DNA of 64,000 bases from Rhodobacteraceae bacterium M382 (GCA_025141015.1 CP081098.1:3354501-3418500); one strand, 5' to 3'. Counted from the stretch's first letter, positions 28,039 through 38,117 are shown. Notes: a model not told the origin generated them from the sequence alone. A program made the numbers and translations.

Positions 28039-29406
28039 TCAAATGCGCCTGACTGCGCCGCGCCAGAACCGCCACATCAGCAAAACCGCGGCACAGCCCA
28101 GCCCCGTCACCAGACCGACCCAGACGCCAACGCCGCCATAGCCCAACACGAACCCAAAGACGTAAGAACATGGAATCCCCAGCCCCCAATAGCTGAGCGC
28201 TGCGATCAGCATGGGCGCGGCCGTGTCCTGAACGCCCCGCAACACGCCCAGCGCGATGGCCTGCAATCCGTCGACCATCTGGAACAAGGCTGCCATCACC
28301 AGCAACCCGACGCCAATGGCCAGGATCTGCGGCTTTTGCGGGTCGTCTTCGGCCAGAAACAGCGACATCAGCTGCTCGGGGATCAGCAGAAAGGCCGCGA
28401 TGGCCACCAGCGACATGGCCAGCGACATGACTGTTGCCACCTTGGCACCACGGGCCAGATGCTCCGGGTCCTTGCGCCCCAAAGCATTGCCTGCCCGGAT
28501 CGTTGACGCATTCGACAGCCCCAGATGCACCATGAATGTCAGCCCGGCCAATGACACTGCGATCCCATGCGCCGCCAGCGGCGCGGTGCCCAGCCATCCC
28601 ATCATCATGGCCGAAGCCGCAAACAGGCTGGTTTCGCTCAGATTGGTCAACCCGATTGGCAACCCCAGCCGCAGCACTCTGGAAAACACCTCGGGGTCGG
28701 GCCGCCAGAAATTTTTCAGCAGCTCATGTTCCGGCAGCACCCACAACGCATAGGCCAGCACTGCGATCAGTGACACCAGCTGAGTGACCACCGACGCGAT
28801 GGCCGCCCCGGCCAACCCCATTTCCGGCGCACCCCAGTTGCCAAAGATCAGCATATAGTTGACTACCGCATTCACCGCTGCGGCCAACAGGGTAATCCAC
28901 AGCACGATCTGGGTGCGTTCCAATGCGGCCAGATAGGACTTCAACGCCATCACCAGCAACGCCGGAAACAGCCCCCAGCCCGCAATGCGCAGGTATTGCG
29001 CGGCCAGTACCGCGGTTTGCTCTTTCTGCCCCAGGGCCAGCAGGACAGGTTCCGACCACCACAACAGCGGCATCGCCAGCACGGAATATATCAGCGACAG
29101 CCACAGCCCCATGCGCGTGGTCCGGCGGATCTGTTGGTCCTCGCCCGCACCGGCAGCGGCCGCCACCAGCGGCATCACCGCAAAGGCAAACCCCGATCCC
29201 AGCAGAAACAGGGAAAAGAAATAGCTGCCCGCCAACGTGATGGCGGCCAGCGCCTCGGCCCCGTACCACCCCAACATGATGGTATCGGTTAATCCGATGG
29301 CAAATTGGGCCACATGGCCACCCACCAACGGCAACCCCAGAATGGTAATTGCCCGGGCGTGACCGGAAAAAGTCATGGATGAAATAGGCTGCGACAAATT
29401 GTTCAT
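28039..29406 (-). CDS. MATE-family multidrug/toxin extrusion transporter
   Basis: A 455-residue inner-membrane transporter with about twelve spans. MATE signatures include GLTDTIMLGWYGAEALAAI in the first repeat and TNLSETSLFAASAMMMGWLG in the second. The two halves show the expected duplicated layout. It exports cationic compounds by Na+ or H+ antiport (NorM type). The start at 29406 is chosen for length; in-frame starts at 29475 and 29376 have no better ribosome sites, so the N-terminus is uncertain. It is divergent from the DUF2461 gene. Confidence 0.9.
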   Translation of the reverse strand: MNNLSQPISSMTFSGHARAITILGLPLVGGHVAQFAIGLTDTIMLGWYGAEALAAITLAGSYFFSLFLLGSGFAFAVMPLVAAAAGAGEDQQIRRTTRMGLWLSLIYSVLAMPLLWWSEPVLLALGQKEQTAVLAAQYLRIAGWGLFPALLVMALKSYLAALERTQIVLWITLLAAAVNAVVNYMLIFGNWGAPEMGLAGAAIASVVTQLVSLIAVLAYALWVLPEHELLKNFWRPDPEVFSRVLRLGLPIGLTNLSETSLFAASAMMMGWLGTAPLAAHGIAVSLAGLTFMVHLGLSNASTIRAGNALGRKDPEHLARGAKVATVMSLAMSLVAIAAFLLIPEQLMSLFLAEDDPQKPQILAIGVGLLVMAALFQMVDGLQAIALGVLRGVQDTAAPMLIAALSYWGLGIPCSYVFGFVLGYGGVGVWVGLVTGLGCAAVLLMWRFWRGAVRRI

Positions 29407-29505
29407 ATGCCAGCCATAGGAGCCCCCGCGCGCCGGGGCAAGAGGCGACATCGCCTGTGCGTCGACCGGTTTCATGTTAGGTTGACTTCAACAAGGGAGA
29501 TTTCC

Positions 29506-30147
29506 ATGACCGACAGCTTTGCCGCGCTGATCCCCGATGCCCGTTGTTTCCTGAACGACTTGAGCCAGACCAACACCCGCGCATGGTTCACGACGCACAA
29601 GGCCCGGTATGACGGCACCCTGAAACGCCCCGCGATCCTGTTGCTGGATCACCTGTCTGCCCAATTGGCGCGCAAGACCGCTCTGCCAATTCGAACCAAA
29701 TTGTTCCGCCCCCATCGCGACGTGCGATTTTCCAAGGACAAGACCCCCTATACCACCCATCTGCACATGCTATGGCAGATCGGATCGGCCGGATTGTTTT
29801 TTGGAATTGCGCCAGAATATGTCCGGCTGGGCGGCGGGGTCATGGCAATGGACAAGGACCAGCTGACACGCTGGCGCGACGCGATGGCCAATGACCGCAA
29901 GGGGGCGGGCTTCCGACAGCTGTGTGCCCCGCTCTCAGATCAGGGCTTTTCCGTCGACCATCCCGAACTCAAACGCGTCCCCGCGCCTTTCCCCAAAGAT
30001 CACCCACGCGAAAATCTGCTCAGGCGCAAATCCATGACCTTCTGGCGCGACATGCCCGCTCAGGAGTGGCCCCTGCCCAGCGCTGCGCTGGACAGGGGCT
30101 TTGATCAGCTGTTGCCAATGGTGGAGCGGCTCAACCTGCTCATCTGA
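29506..30147 (+). CDS. TIGR02453/DUF2461 family protein
   Basis: A 213-residue cytoplasmic protein. The family pattern is visible: FLNDLSQTNTRAWFTTHKAR near the N-terminus, then FRPHRDVRFSKDKTPYTTHL in the middle and RKSMTFWRDMPAQEW near the end. Its biochemical role is not known. The start at 29506 has GGGAGATTT upstream; further in-frame extension would run into the MATE promoter. It ends 12 bp before the convergent ppk2 stop. Confidence 0.88.
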   Translation: MTDSFAALIPDARCFLNDLSQTNTRAWFTTHKARYDGTLKRPAILLLDHLSAQLARKTALPIRTKLFRPHRDVRFSKDKTPYTTHLHMLWQIGSAGLFFGIAPEYVRLGGGVMAMDKDQLTRWRDAMANDRKGAGFRQLCAPLSDQGFSVDHPELKRVPAPFPKDHPRENLLRRKSMTFWRDMPAQEWPLPSAALDRGFDQLLPMVERLNLLI

Positions 30148-30159
30148 GCAGGCGTGTCC

Positions 30160-31125
30160 TCAGGCTTTGCGCGTGCTGGGATGCAGCGCAGTGCCCAGAA
30201 TATGGTCGGCCCGATGGATGACGTGGTGGGCCTGCCCCACGATCAACGGATCAGGCGCACAGGCGATTTTGTGATCCTTGTCGGGATATTCCAACGCTGA
30301 CAGGAAATGGCGCATACAGTTCAGACGGGCGCGCTTCTTGTCGTTGGATTTGATCACCGTCCAGGGTGCATCGGCGGTGTCCGTATAAAAGAACATCGCT
30401 TCCTTGGCTTCGGTGTAATCATCCCATTTGTCGAGACTGGCCTTGTCGATTGGCGACAGCTTCCATTGTTTCAACGGGTCGGTTTCGCGGCTTTTGAAAC
30501 GGCGCAGCTGTTCCTCGCGTGTCACCGAGAACCAGTATTTGAAAAGCTGCACTCCAGAGCGCACCAGCATCCGCTCCAGATCCGGGGTCTGACGCATGAA
30601 TTCCAGATATTCACCCGGTTCGCAGAACCCCATGACCCGTTCGACGCCTGCCCGGTTGTACCAGGACCGGTCATACAGCACGATTTCGCCACTGGTGGGC
30701 AGATGGTCAATATAGCGCTGGAAATACCACTGGCCGCGCTCTTCGTCCGTGGGTTTGTTCAGCGCCACGACGCGGGCATGACGCGGGTTCAGGTGCTCGG
30801 TAAACCGTTTGATGGTCCCCCCCTTGCCGGCTGCATCCCGCCCTTCGAACAGCATCACGAATTTCTGTCCGGTTTCCAGTGCCCAATGCTGAACCTTGAG
30901 CAGTTCGGCCTGCAGTTCCGCCTTCTCGGCCTCATAGACGCGACGGGCCATTTTGCGGCTATAGGGGTATTCCCCGGTCTCGAACGCCTGGCGAATTTGA
31001 TCTGCGCGCCCTGTCACGGCAGGGGCATCCGGCTGCGTTTCGCTCACCCCGTCACCCGGTTGTTCCAAGGTCTCTGTTGCCCCATTTTCCAGAGCTTGGG
31101 CAAGGTTGGCAGTCGCATTCGTCAT
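30160..31125 (-). CDS. ppk2: Polyphosphate kinase 2 (PPK2), class I-like
   Basis: A 321-residue kinase with a low-complexity N-terminal tail (about residues 1-50) and then the single PPK2 domain. Walker A FEGRDAAGKGGTIKRF, the lid region TDEERGQWYFQRYIDHLP and Walker B LYDRSWYNRAGVERV are all present. It transfers phosphate between polyphosphate and nucleoside diphosphates. The start at 31125 has GGAGAT upstream, better than an in-frame ATG at 31155. A Ppx/GppA phosphatase is in the window but far away (53.7 kb), so no operon link exists. Confidence 0.92.
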   Translation of the reverse strand: MTNATANLAQALENGATETLEQPGDGVSETQPDAPAVTGRADQIRQAFETGEYPYSRKMARRVYEAEKAELQAELLKVQHWALETGQKFVMLFEGRDAAGKGGTIKRFTEHLNPRHARVVALNKPTDEERGQWYFQRYIDHLPTSGEIVLYDRSWYNRAGVERVMGFCEPGEYLEFMRQTPDLERMLVRSGVQLFKYWFSVTREEQLRRFKSRETDPLKQWKLSPIDKASLDKWDDYTEAKEAMFFYTDTADAPWTVIKSNDKKRARLNCMRHFLSALEYPDKDHKIACAPDPLIVGQAHHVIHRADHILGTALHPSTRKA

Positions 31126-31316
31126 ATTAATCTCCTGAATATCACTGTTTGGCACCCGTCTAGCAGGCGGCCCGAAATGGCGCGCTGATCTGTGTCAAAC
31201 AAATTGCCAAAACCGGCATATGTTTTACCTTGTGGGTGGTCTGTGCCCCCCGTGGTGACGTCACGAAACCGACACCGCAGATTGATCCCGACAGTCACAC
31301 CGCGCATCGTGGGGCC

Positions 31317-32198
31317 ATGACATCGACATCCCAATTCCGCGACCTGAACGGCCAGAGGTTTCACTGCTATCACTGGGGCGATCCGGCCAACCCGCCGCTG
31401 TTGATGCTGCACGGGTTTCCCGAATACGGCGGTGCATGGTCCGACCTGGCTCCTCTGCTGGCCGGACATTTTTACTGCATCGCACCGGATCAGCGCGGAT
31501 TTGGGCGCAGCTGGTCACCCGCTGGTATCCCCCGATATGCCGCCTCGGAACTGGTTGGGGATATGACCGCGCTGATCCGGCAACTGGACAGGCCGGTGAC
31601 CGTCTTTGGCCACGATTGGGGGGCGGCAATTGCCTATGGGCTGGCGATGTTCCATCCGGACCTGACAGAGCGGTTGATCATTGCCAACGGGGTGCATCCG
31701 GTTCCGTTCCAGCGGGCGCTGGCAGCAGGTGGGGCCCAATCGGCGGCGTCGCAATATATCGACTTCCTGCGCCAACCCGGATCCGAAGACATTCTGGCCG
31801 CCGACGGGTTTGCCAAGCTTCTGGACCTGTTTTCGGCCAATATGGATTTGTCCTGGCTCACCGGCGCGCGGCTCGCCAATTACCGACAGGCCTGGGGCGA
31901 CGCCACTCAGTTGAATCGCATGATCAACTGGTATCGGGCCTCGCCACTGCGGGTCGCAAAACCCGGAGAACCGCTGACCGACCTGCCGGACTTTCCGGTG
32001 GATCGCCTGCAAGTGCGCTGTCCACATCTGTTGCTATGGGGCGACGCAGACACCGCGCTGCGCCCTGAAACCACTCAGGGGCTGGAGGCGTTTGCCGCCG
32101 ACCTGACACGGGTCACCATTCCCGGTGCAGATCACTGGTTGCTGCATCAGAAGCCGGAACAGGTGGCCCAGGCGGTGCTGACGTGGGTGAACACCTGA
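31317..32198 (+). CDS. Alpha/beta hydrolase, epoxide hydrolase/dehalogenase-like
   Basis: A 293-residue alpha/beta-hydrolase. The oxyanion motif LMLHGFPEYGGAWS, the nucleophile elbow TVFGHDWGAAIAYG with Asp as nucleophile, and the late acid/His pair around LLWGDADTAL and PGADHWLLHQ are present. An aspartate nucleophile is the mark of epoxide hydrolases and haloalkane dehalogenases, rather than serine esterases. The cap domain covers about residues 140-220. The start at 31317 is selected because upstream sequence is not family-like. Confidence 0.87.
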   Translation: MTSTSQFRDLNGQRFHCYHWGDPANPPLLMLHGFPEYGGAWSDLAPLLAGHFYCIAPDQRGFGRSWSPAGIPRYAASELVGDMTALIRQLDRPVTVFGHDWGAAIAYGLAMFHPDLTERLIIANGVHPVPFQRALAAGGAQSAASQYIDFLRQPGSEDILAADGFAKLLDLFSANMDLSWLTGARLANYRQAWGDATQLNRMINWYRASPLRVAKPGEPLTDLPDFPVDRLQVRCPHLLLWGDADTALRPETTQGLEAFAADLTRVTIPGADHWLLHQKPEQVAQAVLTWVNT

Positions 32199-32238
32199 CC
32201 CACACCAGCGCCCCCGCGCTCCGACGCTGCCCCGTGCG

Positions 32239-33009
32239 TCAATTGCATTGATCATACCGATAGTCGCCAAATTCGAGCCAATGGTCACCGCCATCCTGAA
32301 AGATCAGAAACTCGGACCTGTCCTGCCCCAGCAACGCAACCACAAACCCCTGTGGCGGTTGGGCATTTCCAAAATAGCTATAGGCCGTCATGGCTTTGGT
32401 TGTTTCCCCGTTGACGGTGACCCGAGCATCCCAATCGTCCACCGGGTTCGCGAGGATCAGATATTCGATCTGACGCTTTACGCCGCCGCCACCGCAATAC
32501 ACCACACCTTCGGGGGCTTCGTAGGCAACAGTCTCCTGCGGGCTGTCATCACAGGCCGAGCGCAGCGATTTGATCGCAGCCCCAGATCCGTTCAGGTCAA
32601 ACAGCCCATAAGACATCTCTGTTTCCTGCCCGGATAGATTGACGGACATATGCGCCGCCATCTGATCCATCACGAACGCCTGGTCTGCCTTGTCCCACAG
32701 AACGATATCCACCACATTGCCGTCACCCACCCGTAGATCGGCATTGTCCTGCCCAACCTGAAAGGCCGCGATTTCAACGGCACCAGCCGTCAGGAACCGC
32801 AGGGACAGACCCTGTTTGGCGGCGATGTCCTGAGTGGTCTTGTCGCCCGCAGGCGCAAAGCGGATGCGGTCACAGCCCAACTCCAGGGTCGACTGGCCGG
32901 CCTGAACAAACGCCATGGGACTGGGTCCGGCGCTGAACCTCCAATCCGCAAATACAGGAGATGAGAATGCCACGGTCAGCGCAACGCTGGTCAGAATACA
33001 GGTTTTCAT
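32239..33009 (-). CDS. Secreted hypothetical protein
   Basis: A 256-residue protein with a signal peptide (MKTCILTSVALTVAFSSPVFA). The mature part looks beta-rich, with four cysteines that could form disulfides (LGCDR, SACDD, VYCGGGG, and the C-terminal YDQCN). No catalytic motif or family is recognised. GGAG precedes the start. It is convergent with the alpha/beta hydrolase gene and lies 55 bp downstream of the DUF805 gene on the same strand, so it may share that promoter. Confidence 0.8.
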   Translation of the reverse strand: MKTCILTSVALTVAFSSPVFADWRFSAGPSPMAFVQAGQSTLELGCDRIRFAPAGDKTTQDIAAKQGLSLRFLTAGAVEIAAFQVGQDNADLRVGDGNVVDIVLWDKADQAFVMDQMAAHMSVNLSGQETEMSYGLFDLNGSGAAIKSLRSACDDSPQETVAYEAPEGVVYCGGGGVKRQIEYLILANPVDDWDARVTVNGETTKAMTAYSYFGNAQPPQGFVVALLGQDRSEFLIFQDGGDHWLEFGDYRYDQCN

Positions 33010-33064
33010 GAGAATGCTCCGAACGAGATCAAATGGTTATTGGCGCGGGCCCCAGCCCCTTGGG

Positions 33065-33580
33065 TCAGACAACAGCGGGCCCATAGTCGTTGGCTCCCTC
33101 CTGTGATGGACGGGACAGCCACCAGATCATCAAGATCGAAAGACCGAGTTGCAGTGCGAAGACAAGCCCCACGCCGATCACCACCAACATGCCTGCTGGC
33201 CCCGTCAAGGCGTCAGGCGCGTCGGCATATGGCCCAAACCCCGAAAGAACGACCAGGCCGCTGAACAGAAGGATCACCATCATGATACCCAACCCTGTCG
33301 GCAACAACAGATACCAACCGGGCCGCCCCGTGTCCTGCAGGCGACGCCATCCCGCGGCAAGCATCGGGAAAGCAACACCAAGCTGAAAAACCGGAGCCAT
33401 GACCCGTCTCCCCTCCTTGGTTTCGGGATCCACGCCAAACACCGCAGCGTCAAGCCCGGCCAAAACCGTGCTGATTACCAGCACGAACAGGACAAACCAC
33501 CAATATTCAGACCGCACCGCCCGTCCTGAAAAGACGAAATACTTGCGAAAACAGATCCTGGTTGCATCAAAAACAGTCAT
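33065..33580 (-). CDS. DUF805 family inner-membrane protein
   Basis: A 171-residue membrane protein with the DUF805 start (FRKYFVFSGRAVRSEYWWFVLF) and the family's internal WRRLQDTGRPGWYLLLP. There are about four hydrophobic spans, the last near residues 135-160. AGGGGAT stands 7 nt before the ATG at 33580. Function is unknown for the family. It is followed by the secreted hypothetical gene. Confidence 0.88.
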   Translation of the reverse strand: MTVFDATRICFRKYFVFSGRAVRSEYWWFVLFVLVISTVLAGLDAAVFGVDPETKEGRRVMAPVFQLGVAFPMLAAGWRRLQDTGRPGWYLLLPTGLGIMMVILLFSGLVVLSGFGPYADAPDALTGPAGMLVVIGVGLVFALQLGLSILMIWWLSRPSQEGANDYGPAVV

Positions 33581-33684
33581 TCCGAAATCCCCTCTGACAA
33601 AGCGGGATATGACCCGCCCACTCCCAAATCGCACCACCCACAGTATTGGTGCCACCGGACATCACCGGCCCCCTGCATCAGATC

Positions 33685-34293
33685 CTAACTGTGGCCCCAA
33701 TCGTCAGGATCCTCGGATTTGTTTGGAGACAGCCCCAGCACATCACCGGCCGTCGAACACCCCAACCCCAGAACCGTCCGGTTGGCATAACAGAAATAGG
33801 CGGTTACCTGGTTGATTTCCAGAATCTCGCCATCCCCCCACCCGGCATCACGCAGGGCAATCACATCGGCCTGCTCCATATCTTCCGGCGTGCGCGCCAA
33901 TTTGGCGGCATAGACCATCGCCGCCTGTTCGCGTGCATCCAGCGGAGCCTGGGACGGGGTGTTGTGGCGGATTGCCGCCAGAATGGCCTGCCCGCGTGCC
34001 TCATCCCCCAGCAGCCTTTGCAGGCCTGCAAAATGATGACGCACGCAATAGTCACAGCCGTTGCGCTCCGACACCCAGACACCCAAGGTCTCCAGAAACC
34101 ATTTCGGGATCGTATTGCCGGCGTGGTGCAGCACGTTCTTGTACAACACCATATGGCCTTCCATCGAATGCGGTCGCAGGGAATGCGCCATCATGATGTT
34201 GTCGACATTGTTGTCAGGGCCGGTGACCCGGGCATACAGCTTCTTCAGCTTGCCCGTGGCCTGTTCAAAGGGGATGGTTCTGATCCAGCTCAT
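33685..34293 (-). CDS. Peroxidase-related AhpD/CMD-like protein
   Basis: A 202-residue protein of the carboxymuconolactone-decarboxylase/AhpD superfamily (peroxidase-related type). The active-site pattern E-x3-C-x2-C-x3-H is visible in SERNGCDYCVRHHFAGL. The remainder is helical. It probably reduces hydroperoxides using its cysteine pair. GGGAG precedes the start. Unlike the shorter member at 6715 it has the long N-terminal helical extension typical of the ~200-residue subgroup. Confidence 0.88.
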   Translation of the reverse strand: MSWIRTIPFEQATGKLKKLYARVTGPDNNVDNIMMAHSLRPHSMEGHMVLYKNVLHHAGNTIPKWFLETLGVWVSERNGCDYCVRHHFAGLQRLLGDEARGQAILAAIRHNTPSQAPLDAREQAAMVYAAKLARTPEDMEQADVIALRDAGWGDGEILEINQVTAYFCYANRTVLGLGCSTAGDVLGLSPNKSEDPDDWGHS

Positions 34294-34372
34294 GCGTGGC
34301 TCCCTGTTGGTTTGGGGGCCAGCCTAATCGACGTGCCCCGTCTGGCAACAGGAATGCCACGTCATTTGGCGC

Positions 34373-35779
34373 TCAGCGCGCGGCCAGATCCGCCACGGCC
34401 GCCAAAGCAGCTTCCACATCCGCAGCCCGGGTGCGGTGATTGGTGATCGCCGCCCGCAGCATGACCACGCCGTCCACCCGCGTCGTGGAAAAGACCGCTT
34501 CGCCGGTTTCCTGCAGGGTCTGGGCGATATCCGCGTTCAAGGCCGATTGGGCCGCCGCCTCCAGATCCGCACGCGCGGTGAACACACAGACATTGGACAC
34601 AACCTGTGCCCCCATCGCCATCTGCGGTGCCGCCGTGACCCGGTCGGCCATATAGGCCGCCATCCGGCAATTGTCGGTAATGGCCGCCGCAAAGGCCGCC
34701 TCGCCATGCATTTCCAGCGCGGTCCAGACCTTGATCGCCCGATTGCCCCGCGACAGGTCGATGCCATAGTCGCAATACCACGGGTCGCCTCCGGCCAATC
34801 CCCGATCCGCCCCCTCCAGATAGGCCGGCCGCGCCGCAAAGGCGGCCCGCTGGTCAGCGACGTTGCGGATCAGCGCAATGGCACAGTCATACCCGACATA
34901 CATCCACTTGTGAAAATCCAACGCAATACTGTCGGCCCGTCCCAACCCATCCGTCAGGCTGTACCAGGGGTCCTCGGCAATCCGGGTCCAGGCCCCAAAA
35001 GCGCCGTCCACATGCAGCCACAGGTCCTGTTCCGATGCCAGATCCGCCAACATGTTCAGATCGTCAAACAGCCCCAGATCCACCGACCCGGCCGTGCCCA
35101 CCATCAGGAAGGGAACCGCACCGGCGGCGCGATCCTCGGCCACCATCTGCGCCAGCACAGCTCCGTCCATTTGGCCGTCGATCAAAGGCACCAACCGCAG
35201 GTTGTCCGCGCCAATTCCCAGCAACTCCATTGCCTTGCGGGTTGCGTTATGCACCCCCTGCCCGGCATAGGCCGTCAGGCGCGTGCCCTGTTGCCCGGTC
35301 TTGCGTACCTCGGCCATGGCCCGCACCCGCGCCGCCTGAAATGCAATCACCGTGGCTTGCGAAGTCCCGGCCGTCAGGACACCGCCCGCCTGCTCGGGCA
35401 TTCCCATCTTCGTCCGGGTCCAGTCGACAACCGCCCGCTCCATATAGACCGCCCCATGATCGCGCCCCCCGACATTTGCGTTGATCGCCGCCCCCGCCAT
35501 GCCCGCAATCAGATCCGATGCCAATCCGCTGCCCTGGACCCAGCCCCAGAACCGTGGATGTATATTGCCGCCATGATAGGGCAGCACATCGCGGGTGATC
35601 CGATCCACGACATCGCCGCCTTCGCCCCGAATGGCATATCCCTGCTGCACGGACTCGGGCACTGGTTTCCACGGACGATCCCGCACCTGCTCCAACTGAT
35701 CCAAAGACGCCTCCAGCATCCGATGCGCCTGCCTGCGAAACGCCTGCCAGTCTTTGGGGTCCATACCGTCCTGATCCAC
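34373..35779 (-). CDS. PLP-dependent aromatic/amino-acid decarboxylase (group II)
   Basis: A 468-residue group II decarboxylase. The PLP-phosphate binding region TAGTSQATVIAFQAARV, the stacking-type LWLHVDGAFGAW and the Schiff-base Lys in ALDFHKWMYVGYDCA are all present. The family includes aromatic-L-amino-acid, tyrosine, glutamate and diaminobutyrate decarboxylases; the substrate cannot be fixed here. The open frame begins at GTG 35779 with AGAGGACAGG upstream; an ATG at 35764 is an equally good start five codons in. It is divergent from parE. Confidence 0.88.
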   Translation of the reverse strand: MDQDGMDPKDWQAFRRQAHRMLEASLDQLEQVRDRPWKPVPESVQQGYAIRGEGGDVVDRITRDVLPYHGGNIHPRFWGWVQGSGLASDLIAGMAGAAINANVGGRDHGAVYMERAVVDWTRTKMGMPEQAGGVLTAGTSQATVIAFQAARVRAMAEVRKTGQQGTRLTAYAGQGVHNATRKAMELLGIGADNLRLVPLIDGQMDGAVLAQMVAEDRAAGAVPFLMVGTAGSVDLGLFDDLNMLADLASEQDLWLHVDGAFGAWTRIAEDPWYSLTDGLGRADSIALDFHKWMYVGYDCAIALIRNVADQRAAFAARPAYLEGADRGLAGGDPWYCDYGIDLSRGNRAIKVWTALEMHGEAAFAAAITDNCRMAAYMADRVTAAPQMAMGAQVVSNVCVFTARADLEAAAQSALNADIAQTLQETGEAVFSTTRVDGVVMLRAAITNHRTRAADVEAALAAVADLAAR

Positions 35780-36149
35780 GCGCCTGTCCTCTGCCTGTGC
35801 CTATGGTCCCGCTGATCTAACGTGACAGCCGCGGGGATGCACCCCGGTTCGCAGCACCTCGCAGATTTTGCAGGCCTGTTTTCAAAATTTGAAATATCGC
35901 GACCATGGCCCCGCTCCCCCGCGCGCTCCCCTGGCGCGCACCCCTGGCAGGACGCGCAAACCGCTCCTGCATTCATCTTGCCAAAAAAACTCCGGAGCGC
36001 GAGGCAGAGCCTCGCAAATGCCGACGCCGCCCGGGGCGCAGCCGCTCTGGGTCCGCAGGTTATCCACAACACCTCGCGTCCCCCTTCCCCCCACCCACGA
36101 CACCTGCCATAATGCAGCTCAAACAAGATCCAACGATGAGCAGCCCGCA
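35780..36149. other. Divergent intergenic region between decarboxylase and parE
   Basis: No gene is supported in these 370 bases. A hairpin GCGAGGC-AGA-GCCTCGC lies at 35999-36015, preceded by CCAAAAAAACTCCGGAG and followed by a GC-rich CGCCGCCCGGGGCGC stretch. This resembles the hairpin-rich block at 58609-58676 in style. Confidence 0.5.
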
Positions 36150-38108
36150 ATGCCCGAAGATCTCCTGTCCGGAGCCTCCCCCGACACCTATGACGCCTCC
36201 TCGATCGAAGTCCTGGAAGGCCTTGAACCGGTGCGCCAGCGCCCGGGCATGTATATCGGCGGTACCGATGAACGGGCCTTGCATCACTTGGTTGCAGAGA
36301 TCCTCGACAATTCGATGGACGAAGCGGTCGCGGGCCACGCCAACCGGATCGAAGTCGAGCTGCACGCAGATTACGCGGTCACCGTGCGGGACAACGGACG
36401 TGGCATCCCGATCGACCCGCACCCAAAGTTCCCCGACAAATCCGCGCTCGAAGTGATCCTGTGTACCCTGCACGCGGGCGGCAAATTCTCGGGCAAGGCC
36501 TATCAGACCTCGGGCGGTCTGCATGGGGTCGGCTCGTCGGTGGTGAATGCGCTCTCTGATTCCCTTGTTGTCCAGGTGGCCAAGAACAAGGAACTGTTTG
36601 AACAGCGTTTTTCCCGCGGTGTCCCGCTGGGTGGCGTCGAAAAAATCGGTGCGGCCCCCAATCGGCGCGGCACCACCGTGACCTTCCATGCCGACGAACA
36701 GATCTTTGGCTCGCACCGGTTCAAACCCAAACGCCTGATGTCCCTGGTCCGGTCCAAGGCCTATCTCTATTCCGGCGTTGAAATCCGTTGGAAATCCCAC
36801 ATCGACGACGGCGAAACCCCGACCGAGGCGACGTTCCATTTCCCCGGCGGGCTCAAGGATTACCTCAGCGAGGTGCTGGGCAAGGCATCGACCTATGCCG
36901 TCGTCCCCTTCTCGGGCAAGGTCGAATTTCGCGAAAAATTCGGCGAAGCGGGCTATGTGGAATGGGCGATCAACTGGACGCCCGCGCGCGACGGGTTCAT
37001 CCAATCCTATTGCAACACCGTCCCCACCCCCGAAGGCGGCACCCATGTCGCCGGCTTCTGGAACGCGATTCTCAAAGGGATCAAAGCCTACGGCGAATTG
37101 GTCAACAACAAGAAGGCCGCCCAGATCACCCGCGACGACATGTTGACGGGGGGCTGTGCGCTGGTCAGCTGTTTCATTGCCGACCCGGCATTCGTGGGCC
37201 AGACCAAGGACCGCCTGTCGACCGAGGCCGCCAACAAGATGGTGGAAAATTCGGTGCGCGACCATTTCGACAACTGGCTGGCGTCTGATACCAAATCCGC
37301 CGGTGCGATCCTTGATTTTCTGGTGCTGCGCGCCGAAGAACGTCTGCGCCGCCGTCAGGAAAAAGAGACCCAGCGCAAATCCGCCACCAAACGTCTGCGC
37401 CTGCCCGGCAAGCTGACCGATTGCACCTCCAAGGACCGCGCCGGCACCGAATTGTTCATCGTCGAGGGCGACAGCGCGGGCGGGTCGGGCAAGGGCGCGC
37501 GCAACCGGGTCAATCAGGCGCTGCTGCCGCTCAAGGGCAAGATCCTGAACGTGTTGGGCGCGGCCAGTTCGAAACTGACCACCAACGCCGAAATCAACGA
37601 CCTGTGCGAGGCCTTGGGCGTTGGTCTGGGCACCAAATTCAAGCTCGACGATCTGCGTTATGACAAGATCATCATCATGACCGATGCGGATGTGGACGGC
37701 GCACATATCGCGTCGCTGTTGATGACGTTTTTCTTTACCCAGATGCGCCCGCTGATCGACGGCGGCCACCTGTATCTGGCCTGCCCGCCGCTGTTCCGCC
37801 TGACCCAGGGCGCGAAACGGGTGTATTGCCTGGACGAGGCCGAACGCGACGAATGGATGGAAAAGGGTCTGGGCGGCAAGGGCAAGATCGACGTCTCGCG
37901 CTTCAAAGGTCTGGGTGAGATGGACGCCAAGGACCTGAAAGAAACCACCATGGACCCCAAAACCCGGAAATTGATCCGGGTCACGATTGACGAGGACGAA
38001 CCGGGTGAAACCGGTGATCTGGTCGAACGTCTGATGGGCAAAAAACCCGAACTGCGGTTCCAGTATATTCAGGAAAACGCGCGGTTTGTGGAGGAGTTGG
38101 ATGTTTGA
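36150..38108 (+). CDS. parE: DNA topoisomerase IV subunit B
   Basis: A 652-residue GHKL-type topoisomerase subunit. The ATP site is seen in the catalytic/binding Glu-Asn region AEILDNSMDEA, RDNGRGIPIDPHP and the GGLHGVGSSVVNALS loop. The Toprim domain shows LFIVEGDSAGGSGKGARN and the Asp pair MTDADVDGAHI. The end IQENARFVEEL is the usual ParE/GyrB C-terminus. ParE, rather than GyrB, is judged from length and the N-terminal EVLEGLEPVRQRPGMYIGG block. It decatenates daughter chromosomes with ParC. The start at 36150 follows the family N-terminus. Confidence 0.93.
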   Translation: MPEDLLSGASPDTYDASSIEVLEGLEPVRQRPGMYIGGTDERALHHLVAEILDNSMDEAVAGHANRIEVELHADYAVTVRDNGRGIPIDPHPKFPDKSALEVILCTLHAGGKFSGKAYQTSGGLHGVGSSVVNALSDSLVVQVAKNKELFEQRFSRGVPLGGVEKIGAAPNRRGTTVTFHADEQIFGSHRFKPKRLMSLVRSKAYLYSGVEIRWKSHIDDGETPTEATFHFPGGLKDYLSEVLGKASTYAVVPFSGKVEFREKFGEAGYVEWAINWTPARDGFIQSYCNTVPTPEGGTHVAGFWNAILKGIKAYGELVNNKKAAQITRDDMLTGGCALVSCFIADPAFVGQTKDRLSTEAANKMVENSVRDHFDNWLASDTKSAGAILDFLVLRAEERLRRRQEKETQRKSATKRLRLPGKLTDCTSKDRAGTELFIVEGDSAGGSGKGARNRVNQALLPLKGKILNVLGAASSKLTTNAEINDLCEALGVGLGTKFKLDDLRYDKIIIMTDADVDGAHIASLLMTFFFTQMRPLIDGGHLYLACPPLFRLTQGAKRVYCLDEAERDEWMEKGLGGKGKIDVSRFKGLGEMDAKDLKETTMDPKTRKLIRVTIDEDEPGETGDLVERLMGKKPELRFQYIQENARFVEELDV

Positions 38109-38117
38109 GGTCTAACA

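Noticed and set aside
31183-31196. Weak FNR-like match CTGATCTGTGTCAA between ppk2 and the hydrolase
   Set aside because: Two mismatches to the strict consensus and no functional hint; not listed as a site.
36060-37769. 569-residue open frame antisense to parE
   Set aside because: It lies across the conserved topoisomerase motifs and lacks any family signal.
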